The notes: a model not told the origin generated them from the letters alone. A DNA stretch of 64,000 nucleotides from Vitellaria paradoxa (GCA_019916065.1 CM034236.1:15577167-15641166); one strand, 5' to 3'. Shown: positions 33,480-46,031, numbered from the stretch's first letter. Translations and numbers: made by a program.

Positions 33480-35148
33480 TTTTTGTTGTTGGAGGGGGGG
33501 GGGGAACCTTTTTGGAAAAATGGTAAAAGGTAGGGGTAGCTGGTCATCTATTTACCTACCAAGGCCATGAAACACAGATACTCCAAAATAGGTACCATAT
33601 AGGCTTCGACATGTAAGTCACCCATGTCGCATGTCTAATTTTTTCTTTTTTTTTTTTTTTAATTAGGGACACATTTGTGACGATGAGCAACGAGATCCCC
33701 TAAAAAAAATCTCATCTACTATTTCATTTTTATTGCTTTTACATGTCCAAAAATGCTTTTATAAATCGTTCAACTAATAGTTAATATTATTTTTCAATGT
33801 TTTTAGTGGTTTTTACGTTATATCCACATATAACTCATTGTATATTCATCAGGTCCATACACCCCACACAGTGCTTCAGATTACAACTCCTCTCTCTCTC
33901 ATTCTCTCTCTCTCCATTTTCATCTCTCTCTAACCTCTGTTGACGCCACCAACTCTCAACTCCGAGGGGAGTCAAGTCCATCATCATATTCAAGACAAGA
34001 AAGAGAGAACACACCTTAACTTAATCCTGATCTAATTTTGGGAAACAAGATTCATAAGTACACAACTAATGGATATTGAAACCCGAGAGCTCAAGTTCAT
34101 GTGGCGGTGACTTTATGAATAAGAGTGCTAAGACAGGGAGTCATAGTTTACCAGCGAAGATGAAGATAGAATTGAAGGCTCATGTCGCTTGTTATAATTC
34201 GAAGGTTGAGTCAAACCAGAGGAATATCAAAGTCCTGACTCTCGGCGTCTCACAGAGATCGCAAATCTGTGATTTATTTTGGCTAAGAAAGTCTTTTTCA
34301 TTATTATTATTATTATTTTTTTGTGTGTGTATGTGTTGGGGGGGGGGGAGAACTGTTTGGGAAAATAGTGAAAGGTCAAGGTAGCCGACCATCTATTTAC
34401 CTGCAAAGGGCATAACGCACAGATAATCCAAAATAGGCACCATATTGGCTTCGACTTGTATCAGGCACATAGCTGTCAAACAAATCGAAAAACATGCAAG
34501 TCACCCCCATGTTGCATGTCTATTTCTCTTTTTTTTTTTTGGGGGGGGGGGGGATACATTTGTGACATTGAGTAACGAAATCCCCTAAAATCATCTCATC
34601 CACTATTTCATCTTTGTTGCTTTTTACATGTCCAAAAACGCTTTCATAAATTGTTCAACTAATATTTAATATTTTTTTTTCAATATTTTTAGTGGTTTTT
34701 TAGGTTATATCTGCATATAACTCATCATATATTCAGCAGGTCCATACACTCCCCAAAGTGTTTCAGATCACCAATCCCATCTCTCCATTTTTGTCTCTCT
34801 CTGACCTCTGTCAATGCCGCCAACTCTCAACTCTAGGGGACTTGAATCCATCATCATATTCAAGAACAAGACAGAGAGAACATGACTTGACATAAACCTG
34901 ATCTAATTTTGGGAAAGAAGAATCACAACTACACAACTATTGGATATTCAACACCGAGAGCTCGAGTTCACATGGAGGTGGTTTTATGAAGAAGAGCACT
35001 GAGATGGAAGTCACAGTTTACAGGCGAAGATGAAGATTGAATTGAAGGCTCATGCCACTCGTCATACAATTCAAAAGTTGAGTCAAACCAGAGGAATATC
35101 GAAGTCTTGACTCTCGGCATCTCACACAAATCACAAATCTGTGACTCA
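33480..35148. repeat. Direct tandem duplication, unit about 850 bp
   Basis: Unit 1 (about 33480-34277) and unit 2 (about 34326-35148) share the same order of landmarks: a poly-G run, GGTCATCTATTTACC-like text, CACAGATACTCCAAAATAGG, ATGTCCAAAAA, a CTCTCTC tract, CCATCATCATATTCAAG, GGATATTGAA, GAAGATGAAGAT and GCAAATCTGTGA. Unit 2 has a short extra segment near 34455-34500. Divergence is moderate. No coding capacity. These may be two copies of an LTR or leader segment of the decayed element to the right. Confidence 0.75.
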
Positions 35149-38100
35149 GAACCCTACAATTTTGGCGAATAAAGTTGACAAGCTAGAGACAAAGGAGCCT
35201 TCAAAAGCCCTAATTTTTCAACAACTAAGGTTTTTGGGTGACATTGGCTTATACAATCGACTAAACTTAGATTACCAATTGTCCACAACCAATAATCACC
35301 ACCACCAACCTCGCTTTGTGCTGACAATGGTTCAGCCACCAATCACAAAGTGTAGCTCCATCACGCATCTCGACATCCACCTACTTCAAGGGGCATGAGA
35401 TCTACTCAGTTGGCACATCTAGTGCGTGTGAGAGCATGAGCTGATCGAGCTCTATCTTTGACCACTGCAATTGCTTCAAGCCAGCAACCACAACTAGACC
35501 TTTTCTGATTGGCAGCAACACATCCAGGACATTTCAACAGATTTTCCTAGACTCGTCAAGACACATCCCAGGTAGCACTGGAAGCTTACAACAAGCCAAG
35601 GAAGCTTATTCAATGTAGAGGAATGACAATAGTGTTCTTGCCAGTGCCAAAGGAGTCCGATGGGTTTCAAATAGAGTTCTTGCTAGTGCCAAGTAGACAA
35701 TGCATAAGTCATCACTTAAGTTGCATCCATTAAAAACATTATTCCAATCAAGAACATCTAAAGAAAATTTATAAGAATCATGACTCAATCCACTTCTCCA
35801 TTTAATATCAGCATTTATAACAAAAGGACGGAATACCTGGTTGAGAAGAGTTGAGGGGAAATAAAAAGAGATGATGCAATAGAGCTTGACAAGGTAGAAC
35901 CCTTCAAAGAAGAATAAGTGACAGGGAACTCAAGGATATCAGTAGCATAGTGATGAAAGATGTCATACACAACTTGTAAGAGAAGCTGTTCAAGTAATCA
36001 ATAATATATCTGGTATACACTAGAAGTGAGGACCACCCATGCAACTGAATGATCTCACAAAAGAGAAACTTGGACATAGACTCAAAGAAAGGCCAACTGA
36101 TCTGGTATACACTAGACGTGAGGATCACCCATGTAGCGGAATGATCTCATAGAAGAGCAACTTGGACATAGACTCAAAGAAAGGCCAATTGATAAGATCA
36201 ATAACCAAGGCTACCGAAATGGCCAAATCTCTTAAAGAAGCAACAATCACCAATGATGAAATCTACATAATCACGACGGTCATGATTCAAGATATCCGCA
36301 AAAATCCCAATGAAGTCTAGACACGTAGGACACTAACCTTGTGTTTGAAGAATTTCCCCATAACATGGTAAAGAAGATGAGGATGATGGGGGCACCAAAT
36401 CAAGCATATCAGACAGCTTGATGTAGGCCTTTATTTATCCTGATCAGGGAACTGATTCTTAAGAATGGTTAATCAAAAGCAAAAGCAAAGGTAACATTAC
36501 AGATAAACTAGGCCCAAGAGGTGGAAGGAACAATCTAATGGCTAAATCAGGGGCATATGAAGCTTGCTTACTGAGTGATGAATCACTTTGAAGCATAGCT
36601 AGCTGTAGATTTTGAAGATTATATGACGTGTCAACCTCACAATCAAGTTGTGGGCTCAAAAGAAGCTCAGGTGTACCAACCACACAATGCACCACAGTCA
36701 GTGGGACTACTAGATAGGTTCACACACAAGTTAACACCAAGCTCAGCGCTAGGACTAGGATCAATGTGCACATCAACTTTTTGGCAATTTAAATGATCTA
36801 AGATGAGATTTAGTCAAGCTAACAATCTCATAATGAAATTCATCGATTTCACCCTTGAGTGAGAGCATGCCCGCTTGAGCGTAAAGCAATGAGACTCCAT
36901 GGAAGATGTAGAGACCATTGATGGGGAATTAGACACATAGGGTAACATGTACTTAGGATCAACATATTCAACCTTGGGATTATCATACAACGCGCATTTC
37001 AGATAGGCAAACCCAAACCATCTTTCAACCTCTAAAGCCTCATGGTAGACCTCAATGAAGTAATTAAAAAGAGTGTGCATGATTCATCTTTTCTAGATGC
37101 TAAGTGTCAACCAATGATGAAAATGTCAATTGCATAATACTCATCTCTCAAACTAGATTATATCCTAAGGGCCTCAAATTGGGAAACATAGTTTGGAACA
37201 AAAGTGTTGCCCTGTGTCAACTGTGAAAGTAGCTCATCCTTGTAATTTCTAGGAACAAAATTTGCCACTTAATCATTGTTTCATCTCAGTCCAGAAGGTA
37301 ACAAGTAGCTCACTGAATCACTCTCAAGTCTCTCCCAACCTTTCGTCAATATGTCTCGAAAGTACTTGTGAATTTTCTTTTGGCCTATTGAAGGCATTGA
37401 CTATCAGAATATCCATAACGTTCAACAAAAGCATCCATGGCATCTAGCCAAGTCAAGAAGTCACAGGGATTTAGGGTGTCACACATAAAGGAGGATCATT
37501 GACAGAGGTCTAATACCAAGAACAAAACTCTCAACCTATGATGCAAATGGGAAGGAGTTTGAAACCCACGATGACACATGACTAGAGAAAAAAATTAAAA
37601 AAAAAAAAGGATAGGTCTGGCTTTTTTATTATTTTGCATAATGTTGATATTAAACTAAAATTGAGAAAAAAATAAAAATTTAAAATCCTAACATGCTTAA
37701 AAATAGAAATTAAGAACCTAATAAATGAAACCAACAAAAAACTTATGCAAACAGTGGTTGGCTGATTTCTTTCTCCTTTCTTTTTTTTTTTTGGGGGGGG
37801 GGGGGTTCAAGAGAAGCAACAATCAAAAATTTCAGAGGGAACTAGGATACCTGAAACAAATGGGAAGGTTTAAGTTCAAAAACATGCATTTTAATATGCC
37901 ACGTGATATATATACCAATCACAATTAAGCTGTGCAAATAATCAGAAGTCTCCAACTTTGAAATTATCAACTTCACTCTTCCCCCTTTTTTTTCACTGCT
38001 GTTATTTTTTTAACAATTGTTTTTTTTAAAGACTAATGAGAAAAAAGGTGTTGTTACTGAGAAAGTAACTGTAGAAGTTCCTGTAGCATTTAACTGTAGC

Positions 38101-38818
38101 ACATAGCTGTAACAATCATTGGGTTACTGTACCTATATCAGTTGATAATGACTGGAATCCATACAACAGTGGATGATAACAGGAAATAAAGAACTGGGAG
38201 GCATTGGCAATGATGGGAGAAAGATCAGCGAAATGATGCGACTGCCAAAGATTTGGCTAACAACGAACTGATGAGCGATCAAAAGCCAAATCCATGAGTC
38301 AAAGGCGTCGAATAGGGGTGAACTAGTCGGTCGGTCGGTCGTCACCGGTCATTTGCCAGAGGGTCATTGAGACATCGGAGAATTATCGAGGAAGCTCAAC
38401 GGAGGGAGGCAAATTACAGATAGAAGACCAGAAGTTGATCAGCCTTTTCATGTGTTTGAAGTCTTGCTGAGAGTGGATCCAATGCGCACCCTTCAAGGTG
38501 GCGCATGGAGGCGCACTGATGGGTGTTTAGCATTGGTCTTCGGTGCACTGCAGCCATAGGTCCAAGGCAAGGTTGATGGTTTCATCGAACAGTCTCATCG
38601 GCAGCTGGAGAAGGTGCCTTTGAAGCTGAATAGTGGCAGCAGTTGTCTTCTTGCTTTGCACAGCCATGTAGGGAGGCATCTGGTGTGGGTGAGACTGATT
38701 CAGATTTGAAGGGTCTAGTCGATCAGGTTTGTGAGCTCAACTACGATGATTGTGCTGATTCGAAGCATCTGGTTTGACTTTAAACTCTGCTTTTTCAGAA
38801 TTTGGCACTGATACCAAA
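35149..38818 (-). mobile_element. Decayed internal region of a minus-strand LTR retrotransposon (gypsy-like)
   Basis: At 38802-38818, beside the LTR, the minus strand reads TTTGGTATCAGTGCCAA, a variant of the initiator-Met-tRNA primer binding site. Around 37100-37480 the minus strand gives broken gag-like text in shifting frames (NPCDFLTWLDAMDAF, TFWTEMK, NYKDELLSQLTQGN, YVSQFEALR), resembling Ty3/gypsy gag. A second primer-site-like word (CTTGGTATTAGACC, minus) at about 37505 suggests two nested or rearranged elements. No intact pol domain was found and no left-hand LTR partner of 38820-39080 was identified. The left boundary is arbitrary. Confidence 0.45.
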
Positions 38819-38819
38819 T

Positions 38820-39080
38820 TGATGTAGTACATGGTGGGAAAATAGGAGGAAGAAGAGAGAAAACCTAAATTAAACTAATCTAAGCTCTAGTTCTAAATTC
38901 AATAGTCATTTATTCATTTAAAACTGTTTAAAACCCTTAATCCTAGTCTTTATATGCTAAGTCCAAGAGAATCAAAACCAATAAAATCTTACTATCAATC
39001 AAATAAAATCCCAATAATTACTAAAAATAACATAAAGAATAAATCTGAAAATATAAAATACTTATATTTGATTCCCATCA
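38820..39080 (-). mobile_element. LTR of the decayed minus-strand retrotransposon
   Basis: 261 bp with TG at 38820 and CA at 39080 on the plus strand, directly next to the primer-site-like 38802-38818; on the minus strand it starts TGATGGGAATCAAATATAAG. No second copy was found in the window. It ends 110 bp from the stop codon of the SUVH gene, so the 3' UTR or terminator of that gene may overlap it. Confidence 0.6.
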
Positions 39081-39190
39081 CATGCAGAAGCTAAAAATAT
39101 TTATTTTAGCAATAAAGAAAGTTGGGCTTACCTCCTTGTATCACATTGAACTGCAGAACAATTACAAAACAGCAACTGGTCAAAACTTAG

Positions 39191-41215
39191 CTAGTTACAA
39201 ATACGAAGTTTCCCTGTCCATTCATCAGCCACCCCGTAATCAAGACTGAGTTCTCTCATAGGAGGGATGTTCTCCATTGCAAATAACATAAGGTGTGGGA
39301 AATATAAATTATTGTGATCATATAGCACAAACTGCACCAAAACATTAGGGCTTGAACTGTGGCTCATGTAACAAGCAACATTCCTCATTCTTGATACATC
39401 CATCGCAAAATCTAATGGAGGAATTGATGGATAAGTTGGACGCACATAATCAGTAAAGATTTGTGATAAATCCCCCCATTCAGTCCACCTCTCAGCAAAA
39501 CGATTCGGATACACCAAGCTATCTCCATTCATTGCAAAAATTTGTGCTTGCTCTCTAGTGAGAACAACTCCGGCATACTCACAAATAAAAGCACCAGCTT
39601 GAATCAAATCCAGAGACCTGACTCCCCACCTAGTTTCCCTTGATCTAAATACTTCAAATCTATTCCTCACTCCCTTTTGACTCACACGATTCCGGCAACT
39701 TGGAGGACAACGACAATGGGTTCCACATTCAAATATCAAAGGTTTGCCTCTCACAAGCAGTCCATTTTGATCATAAGCAAACTCACCCCCATTTTTCACA
39801 GCACAGAGGCAATCATCCATACATCCAGAAACACAGTCACACCCACTTCCGCTTCCCCCTTGATATGCATAAGGAGGGAATACACTTGTCGCAATATATT
39901 CATAATACATAGGTTCATGCTCATTATCTATATCATTATATAAAAGAACAGGAACATTTTCCTTCTTCATGGAAATATCAAGACTAATATACCCCACAGG
40001 TCTAACTGACAATAATCCAGTCCTAAGACTCTGAGCAAATCTCAGAATAGCACTCCCCATTTCAGCTTGATCATCAATTCTCACAAGTTTATACTTGTAC
40101 ACTCCAAAACCAGACCTACCCACATCAAACCAAGATTCAACAACTTTATATAATCCATCATAAACATAAACCTTACCACTGGCGCTACCCTCGTATTTAA
40201 GCCCCCGAATCACCCTTACTTCAATGCCATAAGCCATGCTTCTCTCTAATGCCAGGTTTCCCCCTTCCAATTTCTGATGTTCACATTGCCTCGAATTCTT
40301 GTCTTGCCCGCCATGGCCCGTGTACACGATCACATCGCCTCCATCTTCGTCGTCTTCGTACCCACCAGAAACAATTATACTCGTAGCAATTGGTTCTCCA
40401 TTGGAGCTCTTACTGGCAGGGAGGTAATCAATTCCAGCCTGAGCTTGGCCGTGTAGTCCAACAACACACAATTCCATTCTAAAGAAGAACAAGTCACCAA
40501 TGTGAACCCCTGGGATCGAACCCACGATCCGCTTATCGCGATTCAACCACAATCCCCGGTCCTTCATCACCGACGACGCCCTCAGATCTCCCCTCGCCCG
40601 CATCCCGAGGCCCAGACTCCGCCGCTTCTCCTCCGCAAAAACCCTCAGCGAGTCATACACCATTCTCGTCCTCCTCACATTCTCCCGGAAATACCTCTCG
40701 TCCTCAACCCCCAAATCCATAACCCTCACCAACTCCGACGACCGGGGGATATACCGTCGCCTCGCCGGCACCACAACGCTAGACACCTGGCTCTCCTCCG
40801 GCACCGGAACAATCGCCAGCTCATCGTGATTCGACACGTCCCCGGAGCTCTGCTCCGCCTGCTTCCGGAACGCTGCCCGAAAAAGCTCGGAAATTCGATA
40901 GAACTCCGAATACACACTGTTTTCCTCGGACGGATTGTCCGGCAGTTGATCCAAACTACCATCATCAATGGCCGGTTCGGAAAATACAGCGTCGGGCTGG
41001 GAATTGAAAGAGAGATAAGTGCTAGGGCTCGAAAAGTAAGGATGCTGAGAGTGGGTTTGAGCCAGGGGTTGCGGTGGTTCATCGAAGGGCTCGAGCTTGG
41101 GCTCCAATTTGGGGACAAGAAGAGCGGAGTTGGTGGCTCTCACGTTGGCGTCGGCGACGGGAGCGGTTGCGTCAGGGACGAGGTTGAGGTCTTGAAATGG
41201 GATAAGAGAACCCAT
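39191..41215 (-). CDS. SUVH9: SUVH2/SUVH9-like SRA-SET protein, 674 aa, intronless
   Basis: Single exon from ATG at 41215 to TGA-side end at 39191. The N-terminus LIPFQDLNLVPD matches the SUVH2/9 group. Domains: SRA/YDG about residues 230-382 (GSIPGVHIGDLFFFR, VVGLHGQAQAGIDYL, IVSGGYEDDEDGGDVIVYTG), pre-SET about 410-512 (CDCVSGCMDDCLCAVKNGG, FECGTHCRCPPSCRNR), SET about 518-662 (RWGVRSLD, AGAFICEYAGVVL, NVACYMSHSSSPN, ELSLDYG). It ends GKLRICN with no post-SET cysteine cluster. The catalytic NHSC block is replaced by SHSS, as in SUVH2/9. In Arabidopsis those proteins bind methylated DNA through SRA, lack detectable methyltransferase activity and recruit the Pol V machinery in RNA-directed DNA methylation; that role is inferred here. 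Length is close to the family's about 650 aa. SUVH9 versus SUVH2 cannot be decided. Confidence 0.95.
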   Translation of the reverse strand: MGSLIPFQDLNLVPDATAPVADANVRATNSALLVPKLEPKLEPFDEPPQPLAQTHSQHPYFSSPSTYLSFNSQPDAVFSEPAIDDGSLDQLPDNPSEENSVYSEFYRISELFRAAFRKQAEQSSGDVSNHDELAIVPVPEESQVSSVVVPARRRYIPRSSELVRVMDLGVEDERYFRENVRRTRMVYDSLRVFAEEKRRSLGLGMRARGDLRASSVMKDRGLWLNRDKRIVGSIPGVHIGDLFFFRMELCVVGLHGQAQAGIDYLPASKSSNGEPIATSIIVSGGYEDDEDGGDVIVYTGHGGQDKNSRQCEHQKLEGGNLALERSMAYGIEVRVIRGLKYEGSASGKVYVYDGLYKVVESWFDVGRSGFGVYKYKLVRIDDQAEMGSAILRFAQSLRTGLLSVRPVGYISLDISMKKENVPVLLYNDIDNEHEPMYYEYIATSVFPPYAYQGGSGSGCDCVSGCMDDCLCAVKNGGEFAYDQNGLLVRGKPLIFECGTHCRCPPSCRNRVSQKGVRNRFEVFRSRETRWGVRSLDLIQAGAFICEYAGVVLTREQAQIFAMNGDSLVYPNRFAERWTEWGDLSQIFTDYVRPTYPSIPPLDFAMDVSRMRNVACYMSHSSSPNVLVQFVLYDHNNLYFPHLMLFAMENIPPMRELSLDYGVADEWTGKLRICN

Positions 41216-41340
41216 ATTTTTTTTTTTTTTTTTTTAGCTTCTTTCTATAGAATAGAGAAATAGAAAATAGCTTTACAGAGGGAGAGAAGAGAAAGATGGA
41301 GCGGTCATCATAGAGAGAAAGTTTCAGATTCCGAGCTTTG
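41216..41340 (-). promoter_or_regulatory. 5' leader of the SUVH gene with an A19 run next to the start codon
   Basis: On the coding strand 19 consecutive A residues (41217-41235) lie one base before the ATG. Further upstream is a CT-rich tract (41275-41325), commonly seen in plant 5' leaders. No TATA box could be placed with confidence. Confidence 0.5.
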
Positions 41341-44300
41341 GAGAAAGCTCAAGGTCCGTTAATGGAGTTCTGCAAGAATTTATTATCACAGCTTATTAGA
41401 TTTGGAAGTTGGAAAAAAGCTGTGACTTGTGAATTAAAATATGGAGACACTTTCAAAGCATGGATGGATCCGCTTTTGCATACGGGATTTTTTCTTTTTT
41501 CTTCCCCCCCCCCCCTCTCTCCTATTTGTTTTTTGTTTTGTAACTTTTGTTATTTAATTTTATTTTTATTGGCTTTGATTTTTGTTATAAAAAATAAAAT
41601 AAAAAACTTAAATACTTGGTTGAAATTTATTCATAAAAATTAAAGTAAAAAACTCCTAAAAAAATATTTTGCACTTTTCACAATGTTACATTACCTTAAT
41701 AGAAATAAGATTAAGATAAAATACCAATTTAAGTTGAACTAATTCACTAAGTTAGAGATAAAATCATAAGTGGTATTGAGATTTTTGTGGTTAAACTTAT
41801 TTACAAACTAGAGATAAAATCATAAGTGGTATTGAGGATTTTTATTACTGACAAATTCTATTATGCACTTATAATTTTTCTTAGAATTCTTGATATTGAC
41901 ACTATTCATTTAAAATTAATTAAAATTATATTAAAAATAAAATAAATTATTTGATTAAACTAAAATTAGTTTTTTAATAGTTATAATTACATAGTAAAAT
42001 TTTATTTTATTAAGGGACTGAACTTAAATAGTTATTTATTTATTATATTTTTATGTATAAATATAAAAATATATATATAAAAGTATTAAGATTACTATAT
42101 TTTTTATTTTTAAAAATATCAAGATATTTTGAATGATGTATTTATGAATTATTAATTTGGGATGACATATTTACAATCTATATTATGAATATAGGAAAAG
42201 GCTTCTTGAGTTGTTTAGTAATATTTATGTTCTTTTATTTATGTTTAACCGTTTTTATTTTCAATTTTTTATTTTTAGTTTTCTTCTTTTTCTTCGAAAT
42301 AAAAACAAAAAATATGTTGGGTAATGCAATTTTATCTATAATAATTAATTTTATTAATTTTTATAAAATTAATTAAATTAAATCAAATAGATTTCATATT
42401 AATTTTGTTAATTAATTTGATTAATAATTATTATTTTTAATAAAGCATATTAATAAATAAGATAATTTAATAATAAGTTACTGTTTTAATTATTAAAATT
42501 AATTTAAATATTTTAATAAAAAAATTATTTTAAGAGGTAATTATTACTTGAATTAAACTTTGATTTAATAAAATAAATTATTTTAATAATAAATTATCAT
42601 TTTAATAGTAATTTTAATAAAACAAAATTTTTAATATGTAACCATTTTATATTAAAAATAATTTTAATTTAATAAAATAAATTATTTTAATTTTAATTTT
42701 GATTTGATCTAAATGGACAGAGTTAGGTGAGAAGTTCATTAATGGTAGAAATTCTAACAAAACTATAAGTATATAATAGAATTGACACAAAAATAAATAA
42801 ATAAATAAAATAAATCCTGACGATTTGGTCTCTAGTTTCGTGAATAAATCGACTCAAATTAGTACTTTATCTTTATTTTATCCCTATTGAGGTAAAATAA
42901 AACTCCAATATTACCCTTGGCTTTGAGATTTGTTTTTTTTTAATATTCAAATAATAAAATGCTTATAAATTTATTGAAGTTTAGAATAATAATTTCTTAA
43001 AAAAAAAAAAAAAAAGCTGCTTTCAATGTTTTCATGTGAAAAGGAAAATTAACTTGCCATTCGATTAAAAAAATGGAAAAAAATTAAGATTCAAAATATT
43101 TGTTTTGATGACGTAATGTTGGACGTTAAAAAGTATTATTTTCTAATTAAGGATTTAAGAATAAGATTTTACAAAATAACTTCATAATTGTATGTTATTG
43201 TTTATTATTTATTGTAATGACCATTTTTATGTAAATATTCAAGCTTCTTATAATTTTTAATATTTTACAAAGACCTATTATGATTTATAAAATTCATCTA
43301 AATAAAAAAAATCTTTGAATATTGTTCTAATATTTAATTATGAAATAAGTTATTAGCTAATTTTTAAACCAAAATTTGATAAAAACATATTTAATACAAT
43401 TCACATTAAATTTAAGTATATTAGTTTCAAATTGAAAATTAATAATACAACATTAAATGTACTTAATGTAACATTCACTAATTTTTTTCAAAATAATTTC
43501 TTTTAGTCTCACTGATTTTTGTATTTTTTTTCTTTTTTTTTTTTTAACAAAATAGCACTCATTCTAAAAAATAATTCTCTACCTAACTCTCTTTCGAAAA
43601 TAATTCTTAACATAATGTTTTTGCATTACATTGTGCAATCCCCCTTTTTTTTTTAGAATTTTTTTGTTCTGCTGTTATTTTATACTTATCTTAAAACGTA
43701 TTTTGATATTATACTTTATGTGTAATAAAATTTATACTTCATTGTATGTATATATCTATTATTCATTATTTATCTATTATTCATTATTCTTACGCATTTG
43801 TTAACGAATGCCCCGGGCACCTCATTAAAAACCAATGAGAATATACTATTTTGTTTATTTTTATTTTGATCCAAAGAAATTAAAAAAGTTAAATAAATTT
43901 TATCGGCTGTAGAATTCAAAAAGAAGTGTGTATTACCTACATTAATTAATAATTATTATTTTTTAAGATAAAGCTACAAAATTGCCAATATTTCTTTTTT
44001 GAAGCAAAATTATCAAAATAGATTTTTGTTTCTACCCTACTTCATCTTCGTCTATGGGAAGATTTTGTATTTTCCTTCCGTCCAAAATCATGATTTACTC
44101 AACAAAAATAATCTTAACATAAATTTATATTTTACATTGAATTTATTTTTGTATATAACCATTAAAACATATTTTACTTCTACACTAATTTATTTGTGTG
44201 ATAAGAAGAAGAAAATAAAGATTTTATACTTGCTTTGCGTCCAAAATCATGATTTATTCAACGAACGATACACTTTACACAAATATGTAGTTTTATATTT

Positions 44301-45421
44301 TGTACGTTTATTTGAATTTAGTTTTGTATATATTTTTTACTTTTAATTATTCATCTACCTAAAATTTTTGAACAATTTAGTAGTTTCTTTGAAAGTAGAA
44401 GTTTGATTTGTTTTGGTGATTTCGCTTCATGTAAGAATTATGGGTAATGTTGTAATTTCTTGTTAAAAGGTAACTAATCAATTAATATAGATAAACTTTT
44501 CTCCCTTTTGAATTCTATAATCTGTAAAACTTTTCAGATCTTTTTGAATTCTTTTAAGTTAAACTAAAAATTGCTAGATGTCAAATTTTTAGTAGTTCTT
44601 AATGGGTGCCCATTTAGGACCCTTGTTCTTATTCTAATCTTCTTCTTTCCTTCTTTATCTTTTTCTTCTTTCATTCTTGTCCTTGTCTAATAAAATTTAT
44701 ACTTAGTATATATGTATATATATTTATTATTCATTATTCTAATTTCTTCTTATCTTTTTCTTTTTTTTCCCCATTATTTTCCTCTTCTCTTGTGCACATT
44801 TATCTTTTCTTCAACCGCCTTAAAATTTTTATTGATCACCTTAAAATTTTTGAATATATCTTGTATGAAAGGAAATTGAATAGATATACTCTAAAAATCT
44901 TAAAAAGATCTGTTATTCTTATATTGTTTTTAAGATAAGGATAGACACATTATGAAAATGCAATAGATATTCTTAATAATATAAGAAGATTCATTCTTAT
45001 TTGAAAATGCAGATAAAGAATAGGTTACACATTACATTCATAAGTATTGAGGAATATAAGAATGATAAATATATACATAAAAAAGCCAGTACGCAAAAGA
45101 TATTAGGGATACATAAAAAAACTAAACAACTCGAAAACTGAATCAATCTGACTATTTTGGTTTGGGTTGGTTTAGATCTATACCATTTTGGTTTAGTTCT
45201 AGATTGAAATGTAGTAAACTGATATTTTTTATTTGGTTCTTTGGTTAATATACACTCAACTCGAACCAATTTGAACCTAAACTGAAAATAATCTAACCTG
45301 AACCAGATTGAACTAACCCAAAAAAATATTAATATATTCATCAACCGAGGTAGAAGATGAACATTGTAAATCAAATTTATGCATTTGGATTGATAAATTG
45401 ATGATATGGTTACATTCGTAT
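41341..45421. other. AT-rich intergenic stretch upstream of the SUVH gene
   Basis: No gene recognised. Simple features: a C run at about 41504, direct repeats of AGAGATAAAATCATAAGTGG at about 41753 and 41810, very AT-rich sequence at 41990-42700, an A run at about 43000, and diverged direct repeats around GTCCAAAATCATGATTTA at about 44080 and 44238. GCCCCGGGCACCTCATTAA at 43809 and TTAATGGGTGCCC at 44598 could be the inverted ends of an 800 bp element, but no flanking duplication was seen. The 115-codon frame at 43999-44346 is AT-rich noise. Confidence 0.6.
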
Positions 45422-46031
45422 ACATGAATAGGTATGGGCCGAATAGGGGACGAGTACACCTATTCCTGTACCTGATCTTTGAACCCAAATTAATTCCCAC
45501 GCCCTACTCAATTGCTACTGGGAATTTATTTTTTACCCCATCGAATGGGGATCTTGTGGGGCCTGAAATGAAAAAAAAATACAAAAATTTCAAATTTTAG
45601 ATTACAGATTCAAGTATCAAGTTGAAATTTCAAAAATCCCAAATTTTACATTATAGATTGAAGTATCAAGTTCAAATTCTAAAACTTTCAAAATTTACAA
45701 GCCTAACTATCTAAGTATCAAGTTAGAATTTTAGATTCAAACATAACTACATAAATATCAATTCAAGTTTCAATCTCCAAACTCAAGTCTAAAGCCATTA
45801 ACACAAGTTAGTTAGGAGATTTGAGAATGTTTTGGGGATTGGGTAGGGTACGGGTCAGGAACAGACTCATACTCGTGCCTTACTCGATCCTCGAAATTTT
45901 TAAAAAAATGTCCCTTTACCCTACCTGATCCCTAAAAAATTCCCAAATCCCCTACCCATTCGAGGTGGAGATTGGGTATTGGAGGTGGGGATCAGGTAGG
46001 GGCGGACGGATCAACTGAGATGGTCATCTCT
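45422..46031. mobile_element. hAT-like non-autonomous element (TAGGGATG family), 610 bp
   Basis: Both flanks carry the 8 bp word ATTCGTAT (45414-45421 and 46032-46039), the hAT duplication length. Inside, the left end has TAGGTATGGGCC seven bases from the duplication and the right end is GAGATGGTCATCTCT, versions of the termini of the 50485-51206 copy. Internal vocabulary is shared (ACCTGATC, GGGGATCTTGTGG, GGGTACGGG, CCCTACCTGATCCC). No coding capacity; older than the copy in the chromovirus. Confidence 0.75.

Noticed and set aside
40502..41263. 253-codon plus-strand ORF
   Set aside because: Antisense shadow of the SUVH coding exon; Pro/His/Arg-rich composition arises from the complementary codons.
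43809..44612. 800 bp element with GGGCACC-CATTAA inverted ends
   Set aside because: Only about 13 bp of inverted similarity and no flanking duplication; may be coincidence in this AT-rich region.
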